39,532 nucleotides of DNA, taken from positions 1-39,532 of the forward strand of contig JAQGID010000335.1 of the NCBI GenBank assembly GCA_028291405.1, written 5' to 3'. A program made the translations under genes and the position numbers. Within the stretch, counting starts at the first letter, position 1. The number at the start of each line of letters is the position of its first letter. This document shows positions 15,962 through 23,944 of this stretch, one piece after another. The DNA comes from Rhodospirillales bacterium (GTDB taxonomy: Bacteria > Pseudomonadota > Alphaproteobacteria > ATCC43930 > CGMCC-115725). The notes beneath the pieces were generated by a model. That model saw only the letters and a list, made by a program, of their open reading frames with translations, was not told the DNA's origin and made no database searches.

Positions 15962-18244
15962 ATGGACGGAAGCGGGCTCGAGCTCAAGGACAACTCGTCG
16001 GGGGCGCGCGGCAATCTCAATCGGCACCCTCTGGGGTCGATCGCGCGCGACCAATTCGATATCCGCGAGCTGGTCGCGATGGTCCGCCGGCGGCGCTCCA
16101 TCATCCTTTGGACGATCGCCATCGTCACGGCGCTCACGACTCTCGCATGCTTCGAGCTGACGCCGAAATTCACGGCCGACACCTCGCTCCTCCTCGATAC
16201 CCGCAAGACCAACGTCATCGACCTGCAATCGGTCGTCTCCGGCTTGCAGCCAGAGGCCGCGACGATCCGCTCCGAGGTCGACGTGCTGCGCTCGCCCCAG
16301 CTCATCGCGAAGGTGATCGACAAGCTCGGCCTCGCCGGCAATCCTGATTTCAATACCGACCTCGCAGGCGATACCGGATTCGGCGGCACGATCAAGCGCT
16401 GGCGTCTCGCGATGGCGGATTTTCTTGCGGCGCACGGTCTCGGCAATCCGCAAAACACGGCCGCTCTGACGCCCGAGGAAGAGCATCAGCGGATGATGAA
16501 CGGGCTGACCGACAAGCTGCTCGACCATCTATCCGTGGGCAACGACCAGCGTTCGTACACGATCAAGCTGTCCTATACGTCGAATGACCCGGTGCTCGCC
16601 ACGCGGATCGTCAATGCAGTCGCGGAGACCTATCTCACCGACCAGCTCGACGCCAAGTTCGACGCGACCAAGCGCGCCAACAACTGGCTCAGCGACCGCG
16701 TCGCCGATCTGCGCAGTCAGCTGAACGCCTCCGAAGGGGCGGTGCAGGCCTATCGCGAGCAGAACAAGCTGACCGTCGCCGATTCCCGGGGCACGACCGT
16801 CGCGACTCAGCAACTGGGAGAGCTCAACTCGCAGCTCATCCTCGCCAGCGCCGACCGGGCGCAGAAGGAGGCGCGGCTCCGCCAGTTCCAGGATGCCATG
16901 AAGAAGGGGACGGTAAGCTCCGATTCGGCCGAGGTCATGGCCTCGCCGCTGATCGCCCAGCTGCGCTCGCAGGAGACCGAGGTCGTCCGCAAGCTTGCCG
17001 ACCTCTCGGCCCACTACGGCGACCGCTATCCAGCCGTCATCAACGCCCGCGCCGAGCTGCGCGACGTCCGTGCGCAGATCGGCGGCGAGATCAACAAGAT
17101 CGTCGGCAATTTGTCGCAGGACCTGCAGGTCGCACGCATCCGCGAGCAGACCTTGCAGCAGAACCTCGGCCAGATGCAGAAGACCACCGCCGAGACCAAC
17201 CAAGCCTCGGTCAAGCTGGTCGAGCTCGAACGTGAGGCGCAGGCCAACCGCGCACTCTATGAGGACTTCCTCTCGCGCTTCAAGGAGACGTCGGAGCAGC
17301 AGGATATTCAGCAGCCCGATGGCAGGATCATCGCGCGCGCCGGCGTCCCGTCCGATCCGTCCTTCCCGAACAAGAAGCTGTTCATCTCGCTGGCGTTGCT
17401 CGGGTCGGCCTTCCTCGGCCTGCTCCTTGCCGTCGTCATCGAACGGCTCGACAACGGCTTCCGCTCGGGCGAGCAGATCGAGCAGATGACCGGCGCCTCG
17501 GCCCTCGGCATGGTACCGGCGGTCAGCGTACGCGGTGCGATCGGCATCAAGCCGGAGGATTTCGTCCTCCGCAAGCCGAGCTCGGCCTTTGCCGAATCGG
17601 TCCGCTCGGTGCGCACCGCGATCCTCTACTCGCATGTCGACAAGCCGCCGCGTGCCCTGCTCGTGACCTCTGCAGTCCCCGAGGAAGGCAAGTCGCTGCT
17701 CTCGATCTCGCTGGCGCGCAGCTCGGCAAAGGCCGGTCAGCGGGTGCTGCTGATAGACGCCGATCTCCGGCGTCCGAAAATCGGGAAGCTGCTCAAGGCC
17801 ACGAAGGAGGGCAGCCTCGCCGATCTCTTCGCCGGCAAGAGCACGCTCGAGGAGGTAGTGAACCACGACAGCGAGAGCGGCCTACACTACATCTGCGGCC
17901 GCGCCGGCTCGCCCAATCCGCAGGATCTGCTGGGCTCGCACCATATGCGCGACTTCATCCGCTCGGTCTCGCAGCACTACGATCTGGTGATCATCGACAG
18001 CCCGCCGGTGCTCGCCGCCTCGGATTCGCTGGTGCTGTCGCGGATCGTCGATGCCACTGTCTTCGTTGTGCGTTGGGAAAAGACGCCGCGCGAAGTCGTG
18101 CTCAACTCGCTGAAGCAGCTGCAGGCCGTCGGCGGCACGCTCGCCGGCGTCGTCCTGAGCCGGGTCAACGTGCGCAAGCATGCCCGCTTCGGCTACGGCG
18201 ACCACGGCTATTACTACGGCACCTACAAGGAGTACACGAGCTGA
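15962..18244 (+). CDS. Wzc-like polysaccharide co-polymerase with bacterial tyrosine kinase domain
   Basis: Inner-membrane protein that controls chain length and export of exopolysaccharide through cycles of self-phosphorylation. The 760-aa protein has a Wzz domain with membrane segments at about residues 45-64 and 470-490 and a long periplasmic coiled-coil part between them. The cytoplasmic BY-kinase domain has Walker A PEEGKS (573-578), Walker A' LLIDADLRRP (about 595-605) and Walker B LVIIDSPP (about 675-682). The last 16 residues hold six tyrosines (Y745, 750, 751, 752, 755, 758), the phosphorylation cluster. Fusion of co-polymerase and kinase is the proteobacterial form. No glycosyltransferase or flippase gene is nearby. 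Confidence 0.95.
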   Translation: MDGSGLELKDNSSGARGNLNRHPLGSIARDQFDIRELVAMVRRRRSIILWTIAIVTALTTLACFELTPKFTADTSLLLDTRKTNVIDLQSVVSGLQPEAATIRSEVDVLRSPQLIAKVIDKLGLAGNPDFNTDLAGDTGFGGTIKRWRLAMADFLAAHGLGNPQNTAALTPEEEHQRMMNGLTDKLLDHLSVGNDQRSYTIKLSYTSNDPVLATRIVNAVAETYLTDQLDAKFDATKRANNWLSDRVADLRSQLNASEGAVQAYREQNKLTVADSRGTTVATQQLGELNSQLILASADRAQKEARLRQFQDAMKKGTVSSDSAEVMASPLIAQLRSQETEVVRKLADLSAHYGDRYPAVINARAELRDVRAQIGGEINKIVGNLSQDLQVARIREQTLQQNLGQMQKTTAETNQASVKLVELEREAQANRALYEDFLSRFKETSEQQDIQQPDGRIIARAGVPSDPSFPNKKLFISLALLGSAFLGLLLAVVIERLDNGFRSGEQIEQMTGASALGMVPAVSVRGAIGIKPEDFVLRKPSSAFAESVRSVRTAILYSHVDKPPRALLVTSAVPEEGKSLLSISLARSSAKAGQRVLLIDADLRRPKIGKLLKATKEGSLADLFAGKSTLEEVVNHDSESGLHYICGRAGSPNPQDLLGSHHMRDFIRSVSQHYDLVIIDSPPVLAASDSLVLSRIVDATVFVVRWEKTPREVVLNSLKQLQAVGGTLAGVVLSRVNVRKHARFGYGDHGYYYGTYKEYTS

Positions 18245-18249
18245 CCGGA

Positions 18250-18849
18250 GTGGCGGCAGCGTCGCCCTCGCGGCGACGCCTCGTCCATCCGGAGGCGCTC
18301 GTTCTCGGCGTCGCCGGCGTCATTCTCCTCTCCCTCGTGGCGCCGCGGCTTGTCGCTTCGGTCGCCGGACCGACCGCGGCTCCGCAATCCCTGATCTCTG
18401 CCGAGGCGCTCAAGCAACGCGGTTTGCAGGAGACGGCGCTCGCCGGCTCGGCGGCCGGGGGCGGGGCGGCCTCGGCGCTGAATGCCAAGCGCGACCTGGC
18501 GGCCGGCTTGGCGCGGGCGCCGGCGGATCCGGATGCCTGGGCAGGTCTCGCGAGGCTGCGCGGTACTCGCGACGGCGCGGCTGCGCTCTCCCTCTCGCTG
18601 GCGACGGGACCGGGCGAGGGGCCGGAGTTCTGGTCGCGCCTCGATCTCTGCCTTGCCGATCAGGAAGCGATCGGCAGCGCTCTCGACGCATCGCTCGTCC
18701 ACGAGCAGATCCGTACCGCGTGGCGGCTCGCGCCGGAACGGCTGATCGCACTCGTCCGCCGTCATTCCGCGTCGGCGCTGGCGATGGCGGCTTTCGCCGG
18801 TCGCCCCGATAGCGAGCGCTTTGCGGCGCTCCTCGACGCCGCGAGCTGA
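18250..18849 (+). CDS. Small membrane-anchored protein with TPR-like helices, after the Wzc-like gene
   Basis: The 199-aa protein has a single N-terminal membrane segment (about residues 14-38, ALVLGVAGVILLSLVAP), then an Ala/Leu-rich helical part. LAAGLARAPADPDAWAGLARL resembles one tetratricopeptide-type helix pair, followed by LDLCLADQEAIG and TAWRLAPERLIAL. Codon use is that of a real gene. The start is unsure: GTG 18250 lies 5 bp after the kinase stop. CTG 18241 would have AAGGAG (18227-18232) at ideal distance. Position suggests a role with the Wzc-like protein, perhaps as a scaffold. Function is unknown. Confidence 0.75.
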   Translation: MAAASPSRRRLVHPEALVLGVAGVILLSLVAPRLVASVAGPTAAPQSLISAEALKQRGLQETALAGSAAGGGAASALNAKRDLAAGLARAPADPDAWAGLARLRGTRDGAAALSLSLATGPGEGPEFWSRLDLCLADQEAIGSALDASLVHEQIRTAWRLAPERLIALVRRHSASALAMAAFAGRPDSERFAALLDAAS

Positions 18850-18917
18850 TTCGCCGCTTCCAATCGCCGGTGCCTATCGCATAGATTTCGGTTTTTCCTC
18901 CGACCGGACCCGAATTC

Positions 18918-19460
18918 ATGTGGCGCTGGCTTTCCGTGACGCTCGCGTTCGCGCTGACCGGCTGTTTCGTCAGCGCCACGCCGCTGATCACCACCGCGAC
19001 GGCGGACTATCCGTTGCCGAACCAGGCTCTGGTCCAGAAATATCATTTTCTCGCCGGCGCTTGGCATGTCGCCGAGAGCGCCGAGATGCTGCGAGTCGGC
19101 GGCGAGTACGTCCTCCGGCTCGAGAATGGCGATGAGCACTTCCTGCTGAAGCGCATCGATCCCGGCAAGTATATCGCGCAGGAGCAGAGTCCGGACGCCA
19201 AGGAAACGCGTTTTCAATACGCCTTGCTGGTAATCGATGGGCCGCGGATCGCCGAATACACGTTCACCCACAGTCTGAACGAGCGGCAGGACGACGAATG
19301 CGCCGCGCTGGCGCCCACCGAGAAACGTCAACTCGGCATCGTCGACACGCCGGAGGGGGATTGCTCGGTCACGTCGGTCGAAAGCCTGCGCGCCGTCTTC
19401 CTCAAGCTACTCGAGACTGCCGAGCAGCCCAAATTCGTCTATCTCGTCGCAACACCGTAG
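18918..19460 (+). CDS. Putative lipoprotein of unknown function
   Basis: The 180-aa protein has a signal peptide with lipobox LTGC (C16), so it is probably anchored in the periplasmic face of a membrane. The mature part reads as a mixed beta structure (HFLAGAWHVAES, GEYVLRLENGDEHFLLKRI, RFQYALLVIDG) and has two further cysteines (DDECAAL, GDCSV) that could form a disulfide. It lies 68 bp after the TPR-like gene and may belong to the same transcript. I do not recognise the family. Confidence 0.75.
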   Translation: MWRWLSVTLAFALTGCFVSATPLITTATADYPLPNQALVQKYHFLAGAWHVAESAEMLRVGGEYVLRLENGDEHFLLKRIDPGKYIAQEQSPDAKETRFQYALLVIDGPRIAEYTFTHSLNERQDDECAALAPTEKRQLGIVDTPEGDCSVTSVESLRAVFLKLLETAEQPKFVYLVATP

Positions 19461-19487
19461 AGAGTGAGGCGACGGCGCGCGGCGGCG

Positions 19488-19724
19488 TCAGTAGCCCGTC
19501 GAGCCGGGGCGGCCGAGGGTGCTGCCTTCCTGACTCCGGATCGTCGAGCCGGAAGCGGCATTCGAGCTCGAGCCGCTCCCGATCGAATAGCCGGTGCCCA
19601 TTGGCATTCCGGAGTCGGGCGGCGCGGCCGCGGTCGGGACGGTGTCCGGCTTCTGATTGTCGGTACAAGCCGCGACGGCGAGCATCGTGGTGAATGCGGT
19701 GAGGATGATGGCGGGATACCGCAT
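19488..19724 (-). CDS. Small lipoprotein, Gly/Ser-rich
   Basis: The 78-aa protein begins MRYPAIILTAFTTMLAVAAC, a lipoprotein signal with C20 as the acylated residue. The rest is low-complexity (DTVPTAAAPPDSG, GSGSSSNAASGS) and probably unstructured. GGAGG lies 6 nt before the ATG on the minus strand, which supports a real gene despite its size. It converges on the larger lipoprotein gene (27-bp gap) and is divergent from the dedA-like gene. Such small secreted proteins are typical of Rhizobiales. No function can be assigned. Confidence 0.7.
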   Translation of the reverse strand: MRYPAIILTAFTTMLAVAACTDNQKPDTVPTAAAPPDSGMPMGTGYSIGSGSSSNAASGSTIRSQEGSTLGRPGSTGY

Positions 19725-19974
19725 GAATTCCTCCGTCGGATCGCGTGGTGGCGATTTGCCAACACCGCGAGGGCCGCGATGATCCGCATCGCATTGCGGC
19801 GGAACGTCGCGACCTGTAGGGTCGTGCTCGGCATTGTCGACCGACGATCGCCCAATTCGCCGCCGAAAGCGTCACGTCGCTGGGGGACCCGCATGACCGC
19901 CGCCAATCCGCACGCAGCGCCCGCCGCCCGGCGCGTGCGACGACATTCGGCTGGCGCGCGGGCCTAGGGCATCG

Positions 19975-20658
19975 ATGCTGGGCTTCAGCCACCATCAGCT
20001 CTACGAGCTCGCGTCGAGCTACGGTTACTGGGCGGTCATGTTCTTCGTCCTGGTCGAGAGCATCGGCATCCCATTTCCCGGCGAGACGATGCTGCTGGCC
20101 GCCGCGATCTATGCCGGCACCATGCATCACTCGGGATCGCCGCATGAGCTCAGCATCGTGCTCGTCATCGCCGCCGCTTCGGCCGGCGCCATCATCGGCG
20201 ACAGCATCGGCTATTGGCTCGGCCGTCAGTTCGGCTATGAACTGCTGCTGCGCTACGGCCGCTACATCCATTTCGATCACCGCAAGATGAAGCTCGGCCA
20301 GTACCTCTTCCTGAAGCACGGCGGCAAGGTCGTGTTCTTCGGACGTTTCGTCGCCGTGCTGCGCACCTTCGCGGCCCTGCTCGCCGGGATCAATTGCATG
20401 TCATGGCGCCGGTTTCTCCTCTTCAACGTCACTGGCGGCATCATCTGGGCGACGGTCTTCGGCACCGCCGGCTTCTATTTTGGCAAGTCGGTGGCGCGGC
20501 TGCTGAGTACCGTCGGCGTCTTCTTCCTGATCGGCGGCGCGATCGCGGTCGTGATCGGCTATGTCTTCTTCCGGCGCCATCAGTCGCGGCTCGAGGCGCT
20601 CGCCGAGGTCCATTTTCCCGGTCCGCTCGAGCATCATCTGGGGAAGCGCGAACCCTGA
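19975..20658 (+). CDS. DedA-family membrane protein
   Basis: DedA proteins act as polyprenyl-phosphate or phospholipid flippases and support envelope integrity. The 227-aa protein has the family opening YWAVMFFVLVESIGIPFPGE, the GAIIGDSIGYWLGRQFG segment, and the conserved GRFVAVLRTFAALLAGI motif with its key arginines. About five membrane segments can be seen. The start ATG 19975 has no clear ribosome-binding site. The 250-bp gap 19725-19974 holds the divergent control region with no feature I can name. Confidence 0.93.
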   Translation: MLGFSHHQLYELASSYGYWAVMFFVLVESIGIPFPGETMLLAAAIYAGTMHHSGSPHELSIVLVIAAASAGAIIGDSIGYWLGRQFGYELLLRYGRYIHFDHRKMKLGQYLFLKHGGKVVFFGRFVAVLRTFAALLAGINCMSWRRFLLFNVTGGIIWATVFGTAGFYFGKSVARLLSTVGVFFLIGGAIAVVIGYVFFRRHQSRLEALAEVHFPGPLEHHLGKREP

Positions 20659-20748
20659 GAAGGTTGCGCAGAACGGTGATCCAGATGGACTTTCGGTAAC
20701 GGAACCGTCACTCTCGTTCTCACAGAAATCATTCGGTGAGGAGATGCT

Positions 20749-21384
20749 ATGATCACTCTCTATTATGCGCCCGGCGCCTGCTCGATGGCCTCCCACATCA
20801 CGCTCGAGGAGAGCGGCGCCGACTACGAAGCCAAAGCCGTTGCGATGATGCAGGGTGAGCACAAGAAACCCGAATACCTCGCGATGAATCCGCGCGGCAA
20901 AGTGCCGACCCTCAAGGTCGACAACGACGTCATCACCGAGAACGTCGCGATTCAATACTTTGTCGCCAAGAGCTTCCCGCAGGCCAATCTCGCGCCCAAG
21001 GACATCCTGGGCGAGGCGCGCTGGATCTCGATGAACTCATGGCTGTCGAACTCGGTGCATCCGCTGTTCACGCGGATCTTCCGCCCCGGCAACTTCACCG
21101 AGGACGAGGCCGGGCAGCCGGCCGTCAAGGAATCCGGCAAGAAGGCCTATTGGGCCGCCTTGCAGGAGATCGATCAGATCCTCACCGGCAAGCAGTGGAT
21201 CCTCGGGGCGCAATTTACGACCTCCGACGCCTATGCGCTGGTCTTCTACCAGTGGGGCGGCCGGATCGAGATGCCCTTGACCGAGCTGAAGAACTACACC
21301 GCCTGGAAGGACCGCATGCTGCAGCGGCCGGCCGTCCGGAAAGTGCTCGAGCGCGAGCAGAGCTGGCTGGTCAAGCCGGCCTGA
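20749..21384 (+). CDS. Glutathione S-transferase, beta-class-like
   Basis: Conjugates or reduces substrates with glutathione in the cytoplasm. The 211-aa protein starts MITLYYAPGACSMASHITLEE, with Cys11 in the place of the beta-class catalytic cysteine, then NPRGKVPTLKVDNDVITENVAI (the cis-Pro and the ENVAI glutathione-binding loop). The all-helical C-terminal domain includes WILGAQFTTSDAYALVF with the N-capping box. GAGGAG (20740-20745) precedes the ATG closely. It converges on the GH16-like gene with a strong shared hairpin between. Substrate unknown. Confidence 0.93.
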   Translation: MITLYYAPGACSMASHITLEESGADYEAKAVAMMQGEHKKPEYLAMNPRGKVPTLKVDNDVITENVAIQYFVAKSFPQANLAPKDILGEARWISMNSWLSNSVHPLFTRIFRPGNFTEDEAGQPAVKESGKKAYWAALQEIDQILTGKQWILGAQFTTSDAYALVFYQWGGRIEMPLTELKNYTAWKDRMLQRPAVRKVLEREQSWLVKPA

Positions 21385-21400
21385 GTTCGCGCTTGCGTCG

Positions 21401-21437
21401 ATGCCGTCCCGCACCGCAGGAGCGGTGGGGAGGGCAT
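21401..21437. terminator. Bidirectional hairpin between GST and GH16-like genes
   Basis: ATGCC-G-TCCC-G-CACCGC (21401-21417) pairs with GCGGTG-GGGA-GGGCAT (21422-21437) around an AGGA loop, with one mismatch and one bulged base. It lies in an 82-bp gap between converging genes, so it probably ends transcription from both sides. No T-run is present on either strand. Confidence 0.55.
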
Positions 21438-21466
21438 CTCGGCGAAGGTTCTTGCGAGGCCGGCTT

Positions 21467-22369
21467 CTATTTCCTCGGCAGCTCGACGAGCTGGTTCGAG
21501 ACGTGCCGATAGACGCGAATGTACTTGATGGCCATCGTCGCCGGGAAATCTCCGGCGTTGAGCGGCGGCCCGGCCCAATCCCCGCCGACTGCGAGCGACA
21601 CGACGAGCTGGGCCGGCCCGGCGTCGCTGCCGTCCTCATGCTTCCAGGCGAAGTTGCGCTTCACCACCGCGACGCCGTCGACGTAGTGCGTGACGCCCTG
21701 CGGCGTCCAGTCGACGGCGAAGACATGGTAACCCCGGCTGAGATCCACGGCGTTCTCGTAGCCGCCCCACTGATCGACCTTGCTGTCGCGATCCGGGCCG
21801 ACGGCCTTGCCGGCAAGAAGATGATAGCTCGTGCGCACCTCGCCGGGGCGGTTGCCGACGGCGGCCGCGACGACGATCGAGGGCGGCCAGACCGCGTCCG
21901 CCGGCTGCAGCGTGATGCTGGGCCACAGGCCGCGGCCGCTCGGCATCTTGGCGCTGACCTCGAAGTATCCGTATCGCTGCCCCAGCTTGGAGCGGATCAT
22001 GCCGCTTTCGAATCCGCCGGGCGTCCAGCCGCCGGCCAGCCGGGCGACGAGCTTGAGCGTGCCGTCCTCGAGCAGGTGGTTGTGGTTGAGGCGATAGCGC
22101 TGCCATTCGCCGGTCCCGGGCAGATAGTCCTGCCGGCCGTTGTCGAAAGCGTAGAGCGTATGGAAATCGTCGAGCAGGCCGGGGAGCTTTCGCCCGCTCG
22201 CGGCGAAATCCCATTCCTTGACGAGCTCGAGCCCTGGCTTTTCCCGGTCGGAGGCGAAGGATTGCGCAGCATCCGGCGGCGACTTCGGCTCGGCCTGAGC
22301 GGCCAGGGGAATGGCAAGGAGAACGACGGCGGCGGGACGAGCGAGCCGGGACCAGAGCGCTGCGATCAT
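21467..22369 (-). CDS. GH16-fold secreted protein lacking the catalytic acids (pseudo-glycosidase)
   Basis: The 300-aa protein has a signal peptide (MIAALWSRLARPAAVVLLAI, then PLAAQA) and the GH16 jelly-roll. The fold is clear from GGFESGMIRSKLGQRYGYFEV, AKMPSGRGLWPSITLQP, YHVFAVDWTPQGVTHYVDG and the closing AIKYIRVYRHV. In active GH16 enzymes ExDxxE follows the W-P-P stretch. Here the region reads WPPSIVVAAAVG, so the Glu/Asp/Glu are S164, V166 and A169. The DNA is clear in that stretch (about 21863-21889) and the frame is intact. A binding role for a polysaccharide is inferred. I preferred ATG 22369 over GTG 22411 because it places the signal peptide at the N-terminus. Confidence 0.85.
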   Translation of the reverse strand: MIAALWSRLARPAAVVLLAIPLAAQAEPKSPPDAAQSFASDREKPGLELVKEWDFAASGRKLPGLLDDFHTLYAFDNGRQDYLPGTGEWQRYRLNHNHLLEDGTLKLVARLAGGWTPGGFESGMIRSKLGQRYGYFEVSAKMPSGRGLWPSITLQPADAVWPPSIVVAAAVGNRPGEVRTSYHLLAGKAVGPDRDSKVDQWGGYENAVDLSRGYHVFAVDWTPQGVTHYVDGVAVVKRNFAWKHEDGSDAGPAQLVVSLAVGGDWAGPPLNAGDFPATMAIKYIRVYRHVSNQLVELPRK

Positions 22370-22518
22370 GATATGGGCCTCGAAAGCATCCGGCGGGGGC
22401 AGGCTTGCCACCTCGCGGTTGGGAATGTCCCTAAACGGAGACCCTTTGCGCGAGTTCCGCCTGGTAGCAAATTTCGCGACTTTTCAAACTTTCTGGCGAA
22501 ACGCGGAAATCGCGGCCA

Positions 22519-22530
22519 CGAACTAGTTCG
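22519..22530. promoter_or_regulatory. 12-bp perfect palindrome upstream of the NRAMP-type gene
   Basis: CGAACTAGTTCG is self-complementary and lies 45 bp before the chosen start, in the AT-richer interval between the divergent GH16-like and transporter genes. It has the form of an operator for a dimeric repressor, but the regulator cannot be named from the sequence. Confidence 0.4.
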
Positions 22531-22574
22531 ATCGCGGTGCGTTCACGATATGGAATGTGAGGGGGAGGGGCAGT

Positions 22575-23876
22575 TTGGCGCTCATCGAGGAAAAGGCGGC
22601 CGCCATCCCGGCGCCCCGGGGGAAAAAGTCCAAATTCCTTAGGAGTTTGGGACCTGGGCTGATCTCCGGAGCGGCCGACGACGATCCCTCGGGCATCGGG
22701 ACCTATAGCCAGGCCGGCGCGCAGCTCGGATTCGGGATCTCATGGACGATGCTGCTCGCCTATCCGCTGATGGTGGCGATCCAGGAGATCAGCGCGCTGA
22801 TCGGCCGGACGACCGGCCATGGCATCGCCGGCAACATCCGCCGGCATTATTCCGGCTCGCTCCTGCATGTCATCGTGGCGCTGCTCTTCATCGCCAATGC
22901 GATCAACATCGGCGCCGACCTCGCCGCCATGGCCGATGCGCTCAAGATGCTGATCGGCGGCCCGTTGCTGCTCTACGTCGTGCTGTTCGGCGTCGCCTGC
23001 GTCGTCGCGCAGATTGTGATGCGCTATCCGCTCTATGTCTCGATCCTGAAATGGACGACGCTCTCGCTCTTCGCCTATGTCGCGGCGCTGCTCGCGATCA
23101 AGGTGCCGTGGGGCGAGGCGCTGCACGGGCTCCTCGTGCCGCATATCGAGCTCTCCAGTACTTTCGCGACGACGCTGGTCGCCCTCCTCGGCACGACGAT
23201 CTCGCCCTATCTCTTCTTTTGGCAGGCCTCGCAGGAGGCCGAGGACGAGCGCATCGATCCCGACGAATCGCCGCTGCTCGACGCGCCGGAGCAGGGACCG
23301 GAGGCGATCCGCCGAATCCGTTGCGACACGCTCGTCGGCATGGCCTTCTCCAATGTCATCGCGATCGCGATCATGATCACCACCGCGGCGACCCTGCATG
23401 CCAACGGCGTCACCGACATCGAGACCTCGTCCCAGGCCGCCGAAGCCTTGCGGCCGATCGCCGGCAATTTCGCCTTCGTCATCTTCGCGCTCGGCATCAT
23501 CGGCACCGGCATGCTGGCGGTGCCGGTGCTCGCCGGCTCGAGCGCCTATGCCGTCGGCGAGATGCTGCGCTGGCGCGTCGGACTCGCGCGCCTGGCAAAG
23601 GACGCACCGGCGTTCTACGGCGTCCTCGCGGTTGCGACGCTGGTCGGCATCGGGCTCAACATGACGCCGATCGATCCCATCAAGGCGCTGTACTGGAGCG
23701 CGGTCGTGAACGGCGTCGTCGCCGTGCCGGTGATGGTCATCACCATGATGATGGTCGCCAACCGCAAGGTCATGGGGGATTTCAGGGTCCATGGGGGGCT
23801 CTGGGCTCTCGGCTGGGTCTCGACCGGCGCGATGGGCCTCTGCGTCCTGGGAATGGTAGCCACCTGGATTTTCTGA
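22575..23876 (+). CDS. NRAMP/SLC11-family cation transporter with altered metal site
   Basis: Multi-pass inner-membrane carrier, about 11 hydrophobic segments in 433 aa. Membrane segment 1 reads GPGLISGAADDDPSGIGTYS. The metal-binding DPGN of classical NRAMP is DPSG (residues 37-40), so the Asn is Gly. In segment 6 the usual GA-T-V-MPH is GTTISPY (206-212), so the metal-binding Met is Ser210 and His is Tyr. These changes resemble the NRAMP-related magnesium transporter branch rather than MntH. Start chosen: TTG 22575 with GGAGGGG (22564-22570) upstream; GTG 22557 is possible. A hydrophilic loop (ASQEAEDERIDPDESP) is acidic. Confidence 0.88.
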   Translation: MALIEEKAAAIPAPRGKKSKFLRSLGPGLISGAADDDPSGIGTYSQAGAQLGFGISWTMLLAYPLMVAIQEISALIGRTTGHGIAGNIRRHYSGSLLHVIVALLFIANAINIGADLAAMADALKMLIGGPLLLYVVLFGVACVVAQIVMRYPLYVSILKWTTLSLFAYVAALLAIKVPWGEALHGLLVPHIELSSTFATTLVALLGTTISPYLFFWQASQEAEDERIDPDESPLLDAPEQGPEAIRRIRCDTLVGMAFSNVIAIAIMITTAATLHANGVTDIETSSQAAEALRPIAGNFAFVIFALGIIGTGMLAVPVLAGSSAYAVGEMLRWRVGLARLAKDAPAFYGVLAVATLVGIGLNMTPIDPIKALYWSAVVNGVVAVPVMVITMMMVANRKVMGDFRVHGGLWALGWVSTGAMGLCVLGMVATWIF

Positions 23877-23944
23877 TTCCCGCCGCTTGTTCCTCGATCG
23901 GCGCCGCGCCATGCTCGTGCGATGCAATGGCGAGGAGCGGGAAG

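Noticed and set aside
19439-19906. Alternative longer minus-strand ORF across the small lipoprotein gene
   Set aside because: Different frame, Arg-rich, and lacks the lipobox and GGAGG site that support the 78-aa gene.
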